DNA of 64,000 bases from Shewanella indica (GCF_002836975.1 NZ_NIJK01000038.1:49830-113829), one strand, 5' to 3'. Positions 1 through 10,144 are shown, numbered from the stretch's first letter. The notes: generated by a model from the letters alone, not told the origin. Translations and numbers: made by a program.

Positions 1-536
1 ACAGCTATATAGGTACAGAGCTGACCTGGCCTATCTACTGGCACGGCGCTCTGGGTAAAGCCAAGATGGATCTCGACCGCGCCGCCAGTGAGCTAAACCA
101 AAGACTGGCCGCCAAGGGTGGCAGCGCCAATGTCGCTGTGCTCAAGAGTGTGATCACTCAGGCCAGTTCGGCTATTCCGGTAATGCCACTGTATATCGCC
201 ATGGTCTTCAAGAAGATGCGCGAAGAAGGCCTGCATGAAGGCTGCATGGAACAGATTTACCGTATGTTCAGCGAGCGCCTATACAAGGCCGATGGCAGCA
301 AGCCAGAAGTAGACGATGCCAACCGCCTGCGCCTGGACGATTGGGAACTGAGAGAAGATATCCAGCAGCATTGCCGTGATCTCTGGCCACAAATCACCAC
401 AGAAAACCTCAGTGAGCTGACCGATTACCGTGAGTACAAGGCCGAATTCCTCAAGCTGTTTGGCTTTGGTATCGAAGGCATAGACTATGATGCCGACGTT
501 AATCCAGCCGTTGAGTTTGACGTGATTGAACTCTAA
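1..536 (+). CDS. fabV: FabV enoyl-ACP reductase, 3' part only
   Basis: This is the C-terminal part (about 177 residues, in frame from base 3) of trans-2-enoyl-CoA/ACP reductase FabV, the NADH-dependent enzyme that completes each elongation cycle of fatty acid synthesis. The visible segment opens with the family's conserved stretch [17 protein letters not shown] and runs through the helical C-terminal domain to the usual end (EFDVIEL). The gene is cut by the window edge, so its start and NAD-binding motif are not visible. A rho-independent terminator follows directly. Identification is from family recall and is firm. Confidence 0.92.
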   Translation, partial: SYIGTELTWPIYWHGALGKAKMDLDRAASELNQRLAAKGGSANVAVLKSVITQASSAIPVMPLYIAMVFKKMREEGLHEGCMEQIYRMFSERLYKADGSKPEVDDANRLRLDDWELREDIQQHCRDLWPQITTENLSELTDYREYKAEFLKLFGFGIEGIDYDADVNPAVEFDVIEL

Positions 537-560
537 ATTGAAACAATAACGCTGACCGAA

Positions 561-590
561 AAACGCCGCTATCAAGCGGCGTTTTCTTTT
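561..590 (+). terminator. Rho-independent terminator after fabV
   Basis: A ten-base-pair stem (AAACGCCGCT / AGCGGCGTTT) with loop ATCA is followed by TTCTTTT, 25 bases past the fabV stop codon. Confidence 0.88.
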
Positions 591-765
591 ACCACCACAA
601 GTAAAGGGTAAATTATAAGCTTTCAGGCGATGAATCGACTGTGGGCATTTTACCTATGGTTGCAGAATCAGCGCTTGGAGCCCAAATTTGTCGCTTAGGC
701 ATCCATCTCGAGGACGATTGAGTTTATACTCTTTACCTTGCTAATTATTCTTCCAGGAGAAAACC

Positions 766-978
766 ATGAAAATCAGTGCACGCAACTGTCTTGGCGGTAC
801 CATCAAAGCCATCGAAGAAGGCTCTGTAAACAACGAAGTCACCATTGAACTGGCTCCGGGTGTTGAGCTCACCTCTGTGGTCACCAAAGCCTCCTGTGAG
901 CGTTTGGGGCTTAAAGTAGGTGACAGTGCATACGCACTGATCAAAGCCAGCAGCGTAATGCTGGGTGTTGACGAATAA
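766..978 (+). CDS. Mop/TOBE-type molybdate-binding protein (molbindin)
   Basis: This 70-residue protein is a stand-alone Mop domain. Its MKISARNCLGGTI opening, the central NEVTIEL strand, the VVTKAS turn and the closing ALIKASSVML are typical of molbindins. These assemble into hexamers that hold molybdate or tungstate in the cytoplasm. The length matches single-Mop proteins. An AGGAG ribosome site lies 9 bases before the ATG, and a terminator closes the gene as a single unit. No molybdate transport gene is adjacent, so a role in storage or homeostasis is inferred from the family. Confidence 0.85.
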   Translation: MKISARNCLGGTIKAIEEGSVNNEVTIELAPGVELTSVVTKASCERLGLKVGDSAYALIKASSVMLGVDE

Positions 979-986
979 TCAATGAG

Positions 987-1010
987 CAGCGCCGCAAGGC
1001 GCTGTTTTTT
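987..1010 (+). terminator. Rho-independent terminator after the Mop gene
   Basis: Stem CAGCGCC / GGCGCTG with loop GCAA, followed by a run of six T, 8 bases past the stop codon. Confidence 0.88.
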
Positions 1011-1028
1011 GTTATATATACGGATATC

Positions 1029-1320
1029 TATTGGGCCAAAGTAGTGGGCCCTGAAAAACAACAAACCTATTTTCAAGAGACGCTGGCCTATATCAACGCC
1101 GAGCGTGCACGTGGAAAGGTCATCAAGCCTCCCAAAACTAACACCTTCAACGCTCTGCGTTATACGCCATTATCAGAAGTCAAAGTAGTGCTCCCGGGAC
1201 AAGATCCCTATCATGGTCCATCAAGCCCACGGCCTGTGCTTCTCAGTGCCCAAAGAGGTGGTGCCACCGCCATCATTACAGAACATATTTCAGGAGCGGG
1301 CCAATACAGTCCCGGGGTTT
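1029..1320 (+). pseudogene. ung: ung uracil-DNA glycosylase remnant (frameshifted, truncated)
   Basis: The reading frame encodes the N-terminal third of family 1 uracil-DNA glycosylase, including the catalytic motif GQDPYHGP (about 1197-1220). Directly after this motif the expected [10 protein letters not shown] continues only in another frame, which fits loss of two bases near 1221-1223. In that second frame the match continues ([20 protein letters not shown]) to about 1320 and then stops. The remaining roughly 120 residues, including the HPSP loop, are missing. No clear start codon survives upstream. The break point coincides with the end of an IS5-like element, so insertion followed by deletion is the likely cause. 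The product cannot be active. Confidence 0.88.
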
Positions 1321-1324
1321 AGTG

Positions 1325-1346
1325 GAGTGCGAATAAGTCCTCGTGG
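1325..1346 (+). mobile_element. Remnant of an IS5-type MITE end
   Basis: Bases 1327-1346 are identical over 20 bases to the left end of the complete element at 63653-63930. Only a degraded GGA remains of the outermost bases, and the rest of the element is absent. The remnant lies exactly where homology to ung ends. Confidence 0.7.
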
Positions 1347-1384
1347 AACTCTCGCTTCGTGGTAACCCTAGGAGATAAATGCCA

Positions 1385-1418
1385 GACATAAAGAAGCCGG
1401 TCATTTGGACCGGCTTCT
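1385..1418 (-). terminator. Terminator after ppiD
   Basis: On the minus strand an 11-base-pair stem (AGAAGCCGGTC / GACCGGCTTCT) is followed by a short TTTATG tract, 22 bases past the ppiD stop. Confidence 0.75.
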
Positions 1419-1439
1419 ACGTTAAATCATTGAAGTTAT

Positions 1440-3299
1440 TTACTCATCGCTTTCAAGGTAAACAATTTCAGCTTTGGCCTTCAACATATTGATCACAGCG
1501 CGATAGTCATTCTCACCGTACTGACTGTTAAGACCTTGCTTGATGGCCGCAACCTGATCGGCCGGAGCACTTTCTGCATCATGAATGGCATCCAGTACCA
1601 CCACGGCATAACCGGTAGCCAGCGACACAGTATCAACGCTCAAACCCTCTTTGGCCTTGGCCATCTGGAATGCCTTGCTCACCAAAGCCGAATCTACATC
1701 CTGGGTGAAACGTCCCAGGTTGGCGCGGCTCTGCAGCGCGATATCGGCATTACCTTCTTTGAGCTTGACCATGTATTCCTGCGCCTTGTCACGAGCAATC
1801 TCATTGGCTTTTTGCTGCTTGAGACGTGCTTCAATGGCAGGCTTAACCTCGGCGAACTCAAGCGTGCCGGCTTGCTGATGTTCCTTAACGCGGATAACCA
1901 CGACATGGTTGCGCTCCACTTCCAGCAGCTCACTGTTCATACCTCCCAGTACATCACTGGAGAAGGCGGCTTTGGCCAGTTCCGGCTTATCGAAAGGTGC
2001 TGGCGCGTTGTCACGGCCGAACAGTCGGGTAGTCTTGATCTCTGCACCAACAGCCTTGGCCGCTTCCTGCAGGTTATCAGGGATTTCATAGCTGGTATCG
2101 GCCAATTTCTGCTGCAGACCATAGAATTGGCTGACAGCTTCATCCTGCTTGAGCTGCGCGACTATCTTGTCTTTCACTTCGGCGAAAGGTGCAGTCTGAC
2201 CGCTCTGGATATCCAGCAGTTTGATGATATGGAAACCGAAAGGCGTCTTGACCACTTTGGAAACATCACCCTTGCTCAGTGCAAACAGGGCGTCATCAAA
2301 AGCAGGATCCATCACACCAGGCTCAAACCAACCCAGTTCACCGCCCTTCTCACCGCTCAGGGTATCCTGAGAGTCAGACTTGGCCAGCGCAGCAAAATCA
2401 GCGCCGTTTTCCAGTTGCTTGTGAAGATCCTCAGCCTTGGCTTCGGCGTTGTCGGTCGAGGCATCGATCAGAATATGGGCTGCCAGACGCTTTTCGGCGG
2501 TCTGATATTGATTCTGATGCTCATCATAGTAAGTCTTGGCTTGCTCATCACTGACCTGAATGCTATCGGCCAAATCTTTGGCATCAAGCTCAACATATTC
2601 CAGGCTGATCATTTCCGGACGTTCAAATTGGGCCGGATTGGTGTCGTAGAATGATTTAACTTCCTCTTCGGTCACTGTCGCTTGGCCCAGGAAAGGCTCA
2701 GCGTCAACCAGGAGATAGCGAATATCACGGGTTTGTCCCTGCAGCTTAGCCAGAGATTCGGCTTCACCGTTGAGAACAAACTCGCTGCCAATCAAGGCAC
2801 TGATCAGCTGACGACGAGTCATATCCACCCGCATACTTTCACGGAAAGTCGCTTGTTGATAGCCCAGTTGGCGCAGAATGGCTTCGAAGCGATCATTGTC
2901 AAACTTGCCTTCAGTCTGGAAGGCCGGCTCTTGTCTAATGGCTTCTGCAATTTGAGCATTGGACACTCGCAAGCCCATTTCAGCGGCGGCTTGATCCAGC
3001 AGCTTTTGCGCTACCAGACGTTCAAGCACGCCTTGCTTGATACTGGCCAAGTAAGCATCATTGGCCGCCAGGGCGTCAAACATCTCACCCAACTGTTGTT
3101 CCAGACGGGCACGCTCGCTTTGATAGGCCTGGTCCAGTTCGGTTGTGGAAATCTCTTCACCATTGACTGTGGCGGCCGGAGCCACTGAGGAGGAACCCAG
3201 GTAACTGCTTACACCAGCAAATGCAAAGGAAAGTATCACCAGCACCAAAATAGCTTTGGCTATTACGCCCTGTGACCCTTCGCGAATCTTCTCTAACAT
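1440..3299 (-). CDS. ppiD: PpiD periplasmic folding chaperone
   Basis: PpiD (619 residues) is anchored in the inner membrane by one segment (about residues 13-33) and helps newly exported proteins fold next to the Sec translocon. The N-terminal SurA-like chaperone region spans roughly residues 40-190. A single parvulin domain follows at about 268-364, with the hallmarks AAHILI, GELGWF and FGFHIIKL, and a C-terminal extension completes the protein. In enterobacterial PpiD the parvulin domain has little or no isomerase activity; whether that holds here cannot be told from sequence. It lies downstream of hupB on the same strand but is separated from it by several hairpins, so it probably has its own promoter as well. 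Confidence 0.95.
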   Translation of the reverse strand: MLEKIREGSQGVIAKAILVLVILSFAFAGVSSYLGSSSVAPAATVNGEEISTTELDQAYQSERARLEQQLGEMFDALAANDAYLASIKQGVLERLVAQKLLDQAAAEMGLRVSNAQIAEAIRQEPAFQTEGKFDNDRFEAILRQLGYQQATFRESMRVDMTRRQLISALIGSEFVLNGEAESLAKLQGQTRDIRYLLVDAEPFLGQATVTEEEVKSFYDTNPAQFERPEMISLEYVELDAKDLADSIQVSDEQAKTYYDEHQNQYQTAEKRLAAHILIDASTDNAEAKAEDLHKQLENGADFAALAKSDSQDTLSGEKGGELGWFEPGVMDPAFDDALFALSKGDVSKVVKTPFGFHIIKLLDIQSGQTAPFAEVKDKIVAQLKQDEAVSQFYGLQQKLADTSYEIPDNLQEAAKAVGAEIKTTRLFGRDNAPAPFDKPELAKAAFSSDVLGGMNSELLEVERNHVVVIRVKEHQQAGTLEFAEVKPAIEARLKQQKANEIARDKAQEYMVKLKEGNADIALQSRANLGRFTQDVDSALVSKAFQMAKAKEGLSVDTVSLATGYAVVVLDAIHDAESAPADQVAAIKQGLNSQYGENDYRAVINMLKAKAEIVYLESDE

Positions 3300-3326
3300 C
3301 AGACGTCTCGCTTAGCGATTAATAGT

Positions 3327-3359
3327 AAAAAAAAGGCGCATCTCTTGTGGGATGCGCCT
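3327..3359 (-). terminator. Strong rho-independent terminator between hupB and ppiD
   Basis: On the minus strand stem AGGCGCATC / GATGCGCCT is followed by eight T. It sits about 30 bases upstream of ppiD and 150 bases past the hupB stop, downstream of two other hairpins. Confidence 0.8.
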
Positions 3360-3414
3360 ATCTGTAACATGAATGGAGTCTGCAGACGCTACTTCAGCCT
3401 ATCCTCACACTCCG

Positions 3415-3437
3415 AAACGTCGGCTAATCCGGCGTTT
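3415..3437 (-). other. Stem-loop in the hupB-ppiD interval
   Basis: A near-perfect inverted repeat (AAACGTCGG / CCGGCGTTT, loop CTAAT) lies between the hupB terminator and the terminator in front of ppiD. It has no T tract of its own and could be part of a 3' UTR or a short RNA. Confidence 0.5.
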
Positions 3438-3445
3438 CTCAATCC

Positions 3446-3471
3446 GTAAAAAGCACTGCCTGGCAGTGCTT
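3446..3471 (-). terminator. Terminator after hupB
   Basis: On the minus strand stem AAGCACTGCC / GGCAGTGCTT is followed by TTTTTAC, 36 bases past the hupB stop. Confidence 0.8.
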
Positions 3472-3507
3472 AATCTTTACGAAAGCCTACAAAGGCTACG
3501 ATGTTAA

Positions 3508-3780
3508 TTAGTTAACAGCGTCTTTCAGAGCTTTACCTGCCTTGAATGCAGGGATTTTAGCTGCAGCGATTTTGATCTCTTTCCCGGTCTGTGGGTTACG
3601 ACCAGTGCGCTCAGCGCGCTCACGCACTTCAAAAGTACCGAAACCAACAAGAGAAATTTTGTCGCCTTCTTTCAGACCATCAGTCACAGCTGCGATGAAA
3701 GAGTCCAGTGCGCGGCCGGCAGCGGCTTTAGAAATGTCAGCACCAGAAGCGATTTTCTCGATTAGTTCAGATTTGTTCAT
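3508..3780 (-). CDS. hupB: HU-beta DNA-binding protein
   Basis: This is the 90-residue nucleoid protein HU (beta type). It bends and compacts DNA as a dimer. The start [11 protein letters not shown], the [21 protein letters not shown] arm that enters the minor groove, and the ending [14 protein letters not shown] are characteristic. The frame is open 11 codons further upstream, but the ATG at 3780 gives the family's length and has an AAGGGGA ribosome site. A good sigma-70 promoter lies upstream. The order lon-hupB-ppiD is conserved in gamma-proteobacteria. Confidence 0.97.
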   Translation of the reverse strand: MNKSELIEKIASGADISKAAAGRALDSFIAAVTDGLKEGDKISLVGFGTFEVRERAERTGRNPQTGKEIKIAAAKIPAFKAGKALKDAVN

Positions 3781-3846
3781 GTCATCCCCTTGAATGTAGT
3801 TTTCGCGCCGCAACCAAATCCTTCTCTAGAGCGGTCTGCGGAGGCT

Positions 3847-3875
3847 TTTATAACAAGCTTGATACCAAAGTTCAA
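3847..3875 (-). promoter_or_regulatory. Sigma-70 promoter of hupB
   Basis: On the minus strand TTGAAC (-35, 3870-3875) and TATAAA (-10, 3847-3852) are separated by 17 bases, about 65 bases before the hupB start. Confidence 0.65.
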
Positions 3876-3918
3876 GCTCAGTTGGAAAACCAAAGAATTT
3901 AAATTGGATACAGCTCAA

Positions 3919-3981
3919 AGCCAGTTGCCCCAAGGGCTTGGCACAACTGGCTCTCCACAGACCTAGGCTACCACAGGTCTG
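3919..3981. other. Two stem-loops between lon and hupB
   Basis: Two inverted repeats lie in tandem: AGCCAGTTG / CAACTGGCT (3919-3952) and CAGACCT / AGGTCTG (3958-3981). A T-rich stretch follows only on the plus-strand side, so neither is a standard terminator for lon on the minus strand. They may still end or stabilise the lon transcript. Confidence 0.5.
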
Positions 3982-4037
3982 GGTTTTGTTAAGCCCCTTT
4001 TTTCATTTTTTTTAGTGGCATAGGACATTTTCTTGCG

Positions 4038-6395
4038 TTAGCCCAAATTTTTTACCACTTCAAAGCCTTCGACTGGTCGCTCAAGCGCCAATTGCAGCAC
4101 TTCGTCTATCCAACGAACCGGACGAATTTCCAAGTCTGCCACTACGTTAGCCGGAATTTCTTCCAGATCCCGTTCGTTCTCCTTGGGTATCAATACCAGT
4201 TTAATACCACCTCGGTGGGCCGCCAGCAGTTTCTCTTTCAAGCCACCGATTGGCAGTACTTCACCTCTCAGGGTAATTTCACCTGTCATGGCGACTTCAC
4301 CCTTGACCGGGTTACCTGTCAGGCTGGAAACCAAGGCAGTACACATAGCGGCACCGGCAGATGGACCATCTTTCGGGGTTGCCCCTTCGGGTACGTGCAC
4401 ATGGATATCACGCTTCTCGTAAAAGTCAGGGTTGATCCCCAACTGCTCGGCGCGCGCCCGAACCACAGTCATAGCGGCCTGGATAGACTCCTGCATCACA
4501 TCACCCAGCGAACCTGTATAGGTGAGTTTGCCCTTACCGGTCACTGAGGTGGCTTCGATGGTCAGCAAGTCGCCGCCCACTTCGGTCCAGGCCAAACCTG
4601 TCACCTGGCCAATCTGGTTCTTGGATTCTGCTTTGCCATAGTCAAAACGCTGTACCCCCAGGAAAGACTTGAGGTTGTCCTGATTGACATCCACATGCTT
4701 GGTGTCTTTCTCCAGCATGATCTGCTTCACCACTTTACGGCAGATCTTTGACAACTCACGCTCCAGTGCCCGCACCCCGGCTTCACGGGTGTAATAACGG
4801 ATCACCCCGAGAATGGCGCTGTCATCGACAGTGATTTCAGTCTTCGTCAGGCCGTTACGTTCAATCTGCTTCGGCAGCAAGTGCTGCTTGGCAATATTGA
4901 GTTTCTCATCTTCGGTGTAACCGCTAAGACGGATAACTTCCATCCGGTCCAGCAAGGGGCCAGGAATATTCATCGAGTTGGAGGTGGCCACAAACATCAC
5001 GTCGGACAGATCGTAATCCACTTCCAAGTAGTGATCGTTAAAGGTCGCGTTCTGCTCTGGATCCAACACCTCCAGCAGAGCCGAGGCCGGATCGCCACGC
5101 ATGTCCGAACTCATCTTGTCGATTTCATCGAGCAGGAACAGTGGGTTCTTCACCCCGACTTTGGCCATCTTCTGGATAATCTTGCCCGGCATAGAACCTA
5201 TATAGGTACGGCGGTGACCACGGATTTCCGCTTCATCACGCACGCCGCCCAATGCCACCCGCACATACTTACGGCCGGTTGCTTTGGCAATAGATTGCCC
5301 CAGAGATGTCTTACCTACCCCCGGCGGGCCAACCAGACACAGGATAGGGCCCTTGAGCTGTTTCACCCGGCTCTGTACCGCCAGATACTCGAGGATCCGC
5401 TCTTTAACCTTCTCCAGACCATAGTGATCTGTATCCAGCACCTGTTCGGCCTTGGAAAGGTCACGCTTAATCTTGGAGCGCTGTTTCCAGGGCACTGAAG
5501 TCATCCAGTCAACATAGCTGCGTACCACTGTGGCTTCAGCTGACATCGGAGACATCATTCTCAGCTTGTTAAGCTCGGCAGACGCCTTCTCTTTGGCCTC
5601 TTCCGGCATGCCGGCTTCTTCAATCTTACGGCTCAGACTTTCAAATTCGTCGTGGCCTTCATCGAGATCGCCAAGCTCCTTCTGGATAGCCTTCATCTGC
5701 TCGTTGAGATAATACTCACGCTGGCTCTTTTCCATCTGTTTCTTGACCCGAGAGCGGATACGTTTTTCTACCTGCAGCAGGTCGATTTCCGCTTCCATCA
5801 TGGCCATCAGATATTCAAGCCGCTCACCGACCTTGACCATCTCAAGTACAGACTGTTTGTCTGCCAGCTTGAGCGGCATATGCGCCGCCATGGTATCGGC
5901 CAGTCTGTCGGCCTCTTCGATACCTGAGAGTGAGGTGAGCACTTCTGGAGGAATTTTCTTGTTCAGCTTGATATAGCCTTCAAACTGACTGATTGCGCTG
6001 CGTACCAGCACCTCTTCTTCCTTGTCGTCCAGCGCTTCTGACTCCAGGTAGTGTGCGGTGGCAACAAAGAACTCTTCTTCCTGGGTATAACGTTCTATGC
6101 GGGCGCGCTTACCGCCTTCGACCAATACCTTGACTGTGCCATCGGGCAGCTTCAGCAGCTGCAAAATGGAAGCGACTGTACCTACGTCGAAAATATCGTC
6201 TATGCCAGGCTCGTCCAGATCCGCATCCCGCTGCGCCACAAGAATGATCTGTTTATCCTGCGCCATGGCAGTTTCCAAACAACGGATGGACTTTTCACGT
6301 CCTACGAATAACGGAATTACCATATGGGGATAGACCACCACGTCTCTCAGTGGCAGCACGGGCAATTCGATTCGCGCTTCACGCTCTAGGGTCAT
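4038..6395 (-). CDS. lon: Lon ATP-dependent protease
   Basis: Lon (785 residues) is the cytoplasmic AAA+ serine protease that removes misfolded and short-lived regulatory proteins. It has the N-terminal substrate domain (about residues 10-205), a coiled linker, the AAA+ module with Walker [10 protein letters not shown] and the DEIDK Walker B, and a C-terminal protease domain. The protease domain carries the catalytic serine in [10 protein letters not shown] and the lysine in the [10 protein letters not shown] region. Length and all motifs are normal. It lies downstream of clpX on the same strand, with its own heat-shock type promoter. Confidence 0.98.
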   Translation of the reverse strand: MTLEREARIELPVLPLRDVVVYPHMVIPLFVGREKSIRCLETAMAQDKQIILVAQRDADLDEPGIDDIFDVGTVASILQLLKLPDGTVKVLVEGGKRARIERYTQEEEFFVATAHYLESEALDDKEEEVLVRSAISQFEGYIKLNKKIPPEVLTSLSGIEEADRLADTMAAHMPLKLADKQSVLEMVKVGERLEYLMAMMEAEIDLLQVEKRIRSRVKKQMEKSQREYYLNEQMKAIQKELGDLDEGHDEFESLSRKIEEAGMPEEAKEKASAELNKLRMMSPMSAEATVVRSYVDWMTSVPWKQRSKIKRDLSKAEQVLDTDHYGLEKVKERILEYLAVQSRVKQLKGPILCLVGPPGVGKTSLGQSIAKATGRKYVRVALGGVRDEAEIRGHRRTYIGSMPGKIIQKMAKVGVKNPLFLLDEIDKMSSDMRGDPASALLEVLDPEQNATFNDHYLEVDYDLSDVMFVATSNSMNIPGPLLDRMEVIRLSGYTEDEKLNIAKQHLLPKQIERNGLTKTEITVDDSAILGVIRYYTREAGVRALERELSKICRKVVKQIMLEKDTKHVDVNQDNLKSFLGVQRFDYGKAESKNQIGQVTGLAWTEVGGDLLTIEATSVTGKGKLTYTGSLGDVMQESIQAAMTVVRARAEQLGINPDFYEKRDIHVHVPEGATPKDGPSAGAAMCTALVSSLTGNPVKGEVAMTGEITLRGEVLPIGGLKEKLLAAHRGGIKLVLIPKENERDLEEIPANVVADLEIRPVRWIDEVLQLALERPVEGFEVVKNLG

Positions 6396-6431
6396 AGTTC
6401 GATTCCGTTTCAGTTAAAGATTACATTGAGT

Positions 6432-6459
6432 ATATTGGGACGCTTTCTCGGCTTTCAAT
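6432..6459 (-). promoter_or_regulatory. Sigma-32 type heat-shock promoter of lon
   Basis: On the minus strand ATTGAAA and CCCAATAT are separated by 13 bases. This fits the RpoH consensus (CTTGAAA, 11-16 bases, CCCATNT) and lies about 40 bases before the lon start, as expected for a heat-shock protease. Confidence 0.6.
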
Positions 6460-6466
6460 GGTAAAG

Positions 6467-6495
6467 ATAAAAAAAGGAGCCCCAGTGGACTCCTT
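6467..6495 (-). terminator. Terminator after clpX
   Basis: On the minus strand AAGGAG / CTCCTT is followed by a run of seven T, 30 bases past the clpX stop and just upstream of the lon promoter. Confidence 0.7.
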
Positions 6496-6524
6496 AATTT
6501 TCAACCTGATAGCTTATTGCTCAG

Positions 6525-7805
6525 TTATTGGTCACCGGCAGCAGCCTGGGAGTCATTATTCTCGTAGATAAGAATAGGCGCTGACTCACCTTTCACCACA
6601 GATTCATCGATAACCACCTTGACCACATTATCCATGGACGGCAGGTCATACATGGTATCAAGCAGTATCGCTTCAACGATGGATCGCAGACCACGGGCCC
6701 CTGTCTTACGGGACATGGCTTTTTGTGCTATCGCCTTGAGAGCGTCATCGCGAAACTCAAGTTCGACATTTTCCATCTCGAACAAAGTGGCAAACTGCTT
6801 GGTGATGGCGTTTTTGGGCTCGGACAGGATCTGCACCAGAGCCGCTTCATCCAGTTCACCCAAGGTCGCAACCACAGGCAAACGCCCGATAAACTCAGGA
6901 ATAAGGCCATACTTGACCAAGTCTTCCGGCTCAACCTGCAATAGAGTATCTGTGATGGTGGCCTTTTCAGCCTGACCTTTAACCTGAGCGCCAAAACCTA
7001 TGCCGCTACCCACATGGGAGCGCTGCTCAATCACCTTCTCAAGGCCTGCAAAGGCACCACCACAAATAAAGAGTATCTTGGAGGTATCAACCTGCAGGAA
7101 CTCCTGTTGTGGGTGTTTACGGCCGCCCTGAGGAGGCACGGCGGCAACAGTGCCTTCAATCAGTTTCAGCAGTGCCTGCTGCACCCCTTCACCGGACACG
7201 TCTCGGGTGATGGAAGGGTTATCTGACTTACGGCTGATTTTGTCAATCTCATCGATATAGACAATACCACGCTGTGCCTTGTCAACATCATAGTCGCACT
7301 TCTGCAGCAACTTCTGAATGATATTTTCAACGTCTTCCCCCACATAACCGGCTTCGGTCAATGTGGTGGCATCCGCCATGGTAAAAGGCACATTCAGGAA
7401 CCGCGCCAGGGTTTCTGCCAGCAAGGTTTTACCGCTACCGGTTGGACCGATAAGCAGAATATTACTCTTGCCAAGCTCCACACCATCTTTGGGGACGCTG
7501 TTTTTCAGGCGTTTATAGTGGTTATAAACCGCAACAGACAACACCTTCTTGGCCTGCTCCTGACCGATAACATAATCATCCAGATGAGCGCGCAGTTCAT
7601 GGGGAGTCGGCAGTTTGTCCTGATCCCGATTGGGCGAAATCTCTTTTATCTCTTCGCGAATGATGTCGTTACACAGTTCGACACATTCGTCGCATACATA
7701 CACAGATGGCCCGGCGATCAGCTTGCGAACTTCATGCTGGCTTTTTCCGCAGAAAGAGCAATACAGCAATTTGCCGCTATCACCGTTGCCTTTGTTGTCA
7801 CCCAT
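6525..7805 (-). CDS. clpX: ClpX unfoldase subunit of ClpXP
   Basis: ClpX (426 residues) is the AAA+ hexamer that recognises, unfolds and feeds substrates to ClpP. The N-terminal zinc domain shows two CX2C pairs (CSFC and CDEC), followed by the AAA+ core with Walker A GPTGSGKT, the DEIDKI Walker B and the IGF loop (GSGIGFG) that docks on ClpP. An open frame extends 13 codons upstream, but the ATG at 7805 gives the conserved MGDNKG-like start and has a GAGGT ribosome site. It follows clpP by about 90 bases. Confidence 0.97.
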   Translation of the reverse strand: MGDNKGNGDSGKLLYCSFCGKSQHEVRKLIAGPSVYVCDECVELCNDIIREEIKEISPNRDQDKLPTPHELRAHLDDYVIGQEQAKKVLSVAVYNHYKRLKNSVPKDGVELGKSNILLIGPTGSGKTLLAETLARFLNVPFTMADATTLTEAGYVGEDVENIIQKLLQKCDYDVDKAQRGIVYIDEIDKISRKSDNPSITRDVSGEGVQQALLKLIEGTVAAVPPQGGRKHPQQEFLQVDTSKILFICGGAFAGLEKVIEQRSHVGSGIGFGAQVKGQAEKATITDTLLQVEPEDLVKYGLIPEFIGRLPVVATLGELDEAALVQILSEPKNAITKQFATLFEMENVELEFRDDALKAIAQKAMSRKTGARGLRSIVEAILLDTMYDLPSMDNVVKVVIDESVVKGESAPILIYENNDSQAAAGDQ

Positions 7806-7893
7806 TACTCTACCTCTTTTGCAGTCTGCTCTACTGCCATACACTTAAGCGTCTTCAATCTGAGCATAGCCCAGCCATAAGCAAAAATCAGCT

Positions 7894-8505
7894 TTAACGT
7901 TTGGTCAGAACCGAATCCACCAAACCGTATTCCATGGCCTGAGAAGCACTCATAAAGTTATCTCGGTCGGTATCTCGCTCGATGATTTCCAGTGGTTGGC
8001 CTGTGTGCTCGGCCAACATCTGGTTCAGCTTCTGTTTAATCCCCAGGATCTCTTGGGCATGGATAGCGATATCCGATGCCTGGCCCTGGAAACCACCCAA
8101 AGGCTGATGGATCATCACCCGCGAGTTCGGCAAACAGTGACGCTTACCCTTGGCACCACCGGCCAACAGGAAGGCGCCCATACTGGCCGCTTGCCCGATA
8201 CATACAGTGCTGACATCCGGCTTAATAAACTGCATGGTGTCATAAATAGCCATACCAGCAGTGACAGAGCCGCCTGGTGAGTTGATATAAAGAGAGATCT
8301 CTTTATCCGGGTTTTCTGATTCCAAAAACAGCAACTGTGCCACGATCAAGTTGGCCATGTGCTCTTCAACCTGACCAACCAGGAAGATCACCCGCTCTTT
8401 CAACAAACGTGAATAGATATCGTAAGAGCGTTCTCCCTTGGCGGTTTGCTCAACCACCATAGGAACGAGTGCATTAAGTACTGATTCTGGCGCGTTATGC
8501 ATCAT
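7894..8505 (-). CDS. clpP: ClpP protease subunit
   Basis: ClpP (203 residues) forms the two-ring serine protease chamber used by ClpX and ClpA. The serine sits in [11 protein letters not shown] (about residue 108), the histidine in MIHQPLGG (about 133) and the aspartate in the RDTDRDNF segment, giving the complete triad. The N-terminal propeptide-like segment precedes the conserved [11 protein letters not shown]. Two adjacent ATG codons open the gene and either could serve. It is bracketed by tig upstream and clpX downstream. Confidence 0.97.
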   Translation of the reverse strand: MMHNAPESVLNALVPMVVEQTAKGERSYDIYSRLLKERVIFLVGQVEEHMANLIVAQLLFLESENPDKEISLYINSPGGSVTAGMAIYDTMQFIKPDVSTVCIGQAASMGAFLLAGGAKGKRHCLPNSRVMIHQPLGGFQGQASDIAIHAQEILGIKQKLNQMLAEHTGQPLEIIERDTDRDNFMSASQAMEYGLVDSVLTKR

Positions 8506-8520
8506 TAACTTTCCCTAAAT

Positions 8521-8555
8521 AAAAAACGGCCCGCATGAGGGACCTCATACGAGCC
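8521..8555 (-). terminator. Terminator after tig
   Basis: On the minus strand an imperfect 12-base-pair stem (GGCTCGTATGAG / CTCATGCGGGCC) is followed by TTTTTTATTT. It lies between tig and clpP, only 16 bases before the clpP start. Confidence 0.75.
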
Positions 8556-8593
8556 ATTATAAATGGCGAACAACCAAGCAAGTCAAGCTTAGG

Positions 8594-9898
8594 TTATGCG
8601 CGGCCGGTAGCCTTGTTCATAAATTCTTCAAAAGCGACATCTTTCTTAGTCACTTTGGCTGATTTCAGAACCGCTTCAACGGCTTGCTCTTCCAGAGCCA
8701 GGTTGCGCATGTTCTGCATCAACTCTTCGTTACCGTTGTAGTATTCGATCACTTCTTTTGGATCTTCGTAGGCAGAAGCCATGGAAGCGATCAACGCCTG
8801 TACACGCTCTTCTTCAGCTTTCAGCTCGTTGGACTTGATCACTTCGCCAAGCAGCAGACCGACTTTAACACGGCGCTCGGCTTGTTCTGTGAACAGTTCA
8901 GCAGGCAGTTCAGGCATGTTGGCACCTTGACCACCGAAACGCTGCATGGCCTGGCGACGCAGAACGTCAACTTCACCGTCGATCAGCGCTTTTGGCAGTT
9001 CGATTTCATTGGCAGCCAGCAGGCCTTCAAGAACTTGTTCTTTCACATTGGCTTTCAGAGCTTGTTCCAGCTCGCGGCCCATGTTCTTGCTGATCTCAGC
9101 TTTCAGAGCGTCGATGCCACCATCGGTGATACCGAACAGCTTGGCGAACTCGTCGTTAACTTCAGGCAGGTTGGCGCCCTTGACTTCTTTCACTGTGATA
9201 GCGAACTTGGCGGCTTTGCCTTTCAGGTTTTCAGCGTGGTATTCCTCAGGGAAAGTCACGTCGATGTCGAACTCTTCACCGGCTTTGTGGCCTTTAACGC
9301 CTTCTTCAAAACCAGGTATCATGCGACCGCTGCCCAGTTGCAGTTCAAAGTCTTCGGCCTTGCCGCCTTCAAACTCTTCACCGTCAACGCTACCAACAAA
9401 GTTGATAACCACTTTGTCACCGTCTTCGGCAGCGCGCTCAACCGCTTCGTAAGTCGCGTGTTGCTTGCGCAGGGTTTCGATCATGTTATCAACGTCGGCT
9501 TGTTGTACTTCGGCAACAGGCTGCTCAACTTCGATACCGTCCAAGCCTTTGATTTCAACTTCTGGATAAATTTCAAAGGTCGCGGTGAACTCAAACTTTT
9601 CGGCGTCAGTGGCACCTGGGGTAAAGGTAGGAGCACCGGCAGGGTTCAACTTCTCGGCAATGATGGCCTCTATGAAGTTGCGCTGCATTACTTCACCGGT
9701 AATGTCTTGGCGAATCGCTTTGCCGTAACGCTTTTCAATCACGCTTGCTGGGACTTTACCTGGACGGAAGCCTGGGATGCGGGCACGCTTGGCTTCGCGT
9801 TGCAGGCTGTCTTTAACCAGTTTTTCGATCTGCTCTGCAGGAACAGAGATGGTCAGGCGACGCTCCAGGCCTTGGGTTGTTTCAACAGAAACTTGCAT
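8594..9898 (-). CDS. tig: Trigger factor, ribosome-bound chaperone
   Basis: Trigger factor (434 residues) binds at the ribosome exit tunnel and shields nascent chains. The ribosome-binding loop is visible as the signature GFRPGKVP (about residues 44-51). The FKBP-type PPIase domain follows (about 150-245, with [17 protein letters not shown]), then the helical C-terminal arms. The ATG at 9898 ([13 protein letters not shown]) gives the family start; the 12-codon upstream extension is not supported. A GAGG ribosome site precedes it. The order tig-clpP-clpX-lon is standard. Confidence 0.97.
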   Translation of the reverse strand: MQVSVETTQGLERRLTISVPAEQIEKLVKDSLQREAKRARIPGFRPGKVPASVIEKRYGKAIRQDITGEVMQRNFIEAIIAEKLNPAGAPTFTPGATDAEKFEFTATFEIYPEVEIKGLDGIEVEQPVAEVQQADVDNMIETLRKQHATYEAVERAAEDGDKVVINFVGSVDGEEFEGGKAEDFELQLGSGRMIPGFEEGVKGHKAGEEFDIDVTFPEEYHAENLKGKAAKFAITVKEVKGANLPEVNDEFAKLFGITDGGIDALKAEISKNMGRELEQALKANVKEQVLEGLLAANEIELPKALIDGEVDVLRRQAMQRFGGQGANMPELPAELFTEQAERRVKVGLLLGEVIKSNELKAEEERVQALIASMASAYEDPKEVIEYYNGNEELMQNMRNLALEEQAVEAVLKSAKVTKKDVAFEEFMNKATGRA

Positions 9899-10106
9899 TG
9901 TTTTACCTCGAAATGTGTCTAACGTCCTTTGCAATAGCCGATTGTTTCAACTATTCAGGTATTCGTTTCTTGATCTTTAACTTGACTTAAATGCCCATCA
10001 GAAGTGAATTCCGGCACCGGTCGCACATTGTTGATTGTTATCAAGACGCAGCATTATATCGACCGTTCTTAGTGGAGTCGAGCCTCAATGCCACAGAAAA
10101 GGGCAT

Positions 10107-10135
10107 AAAAAAAGCGACCTAAGGTCGCTTTTTTT
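10107..10135 (-). terminator. Terminator of the tRNA cluster
   Basis: A hairpin (AGCGACCT / AGGTCGCT) lies between A and T runs. It sits 10 bases past the 3' end of tRNA-His on the minus strand. Confidence 0.85.
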
Positions 10136-10144
10136 AATAAAGAG

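Noticed and set aside
1536..2654. Long plus-strand open frame of 372 codons opposite ppiD
   Set aside because: It lies wholly antisense to a clear ppiD and has no recognisable domain. Similar long antisense frames opposite tig, htpG, cysS and the cytochromes were rejected for the same reason.
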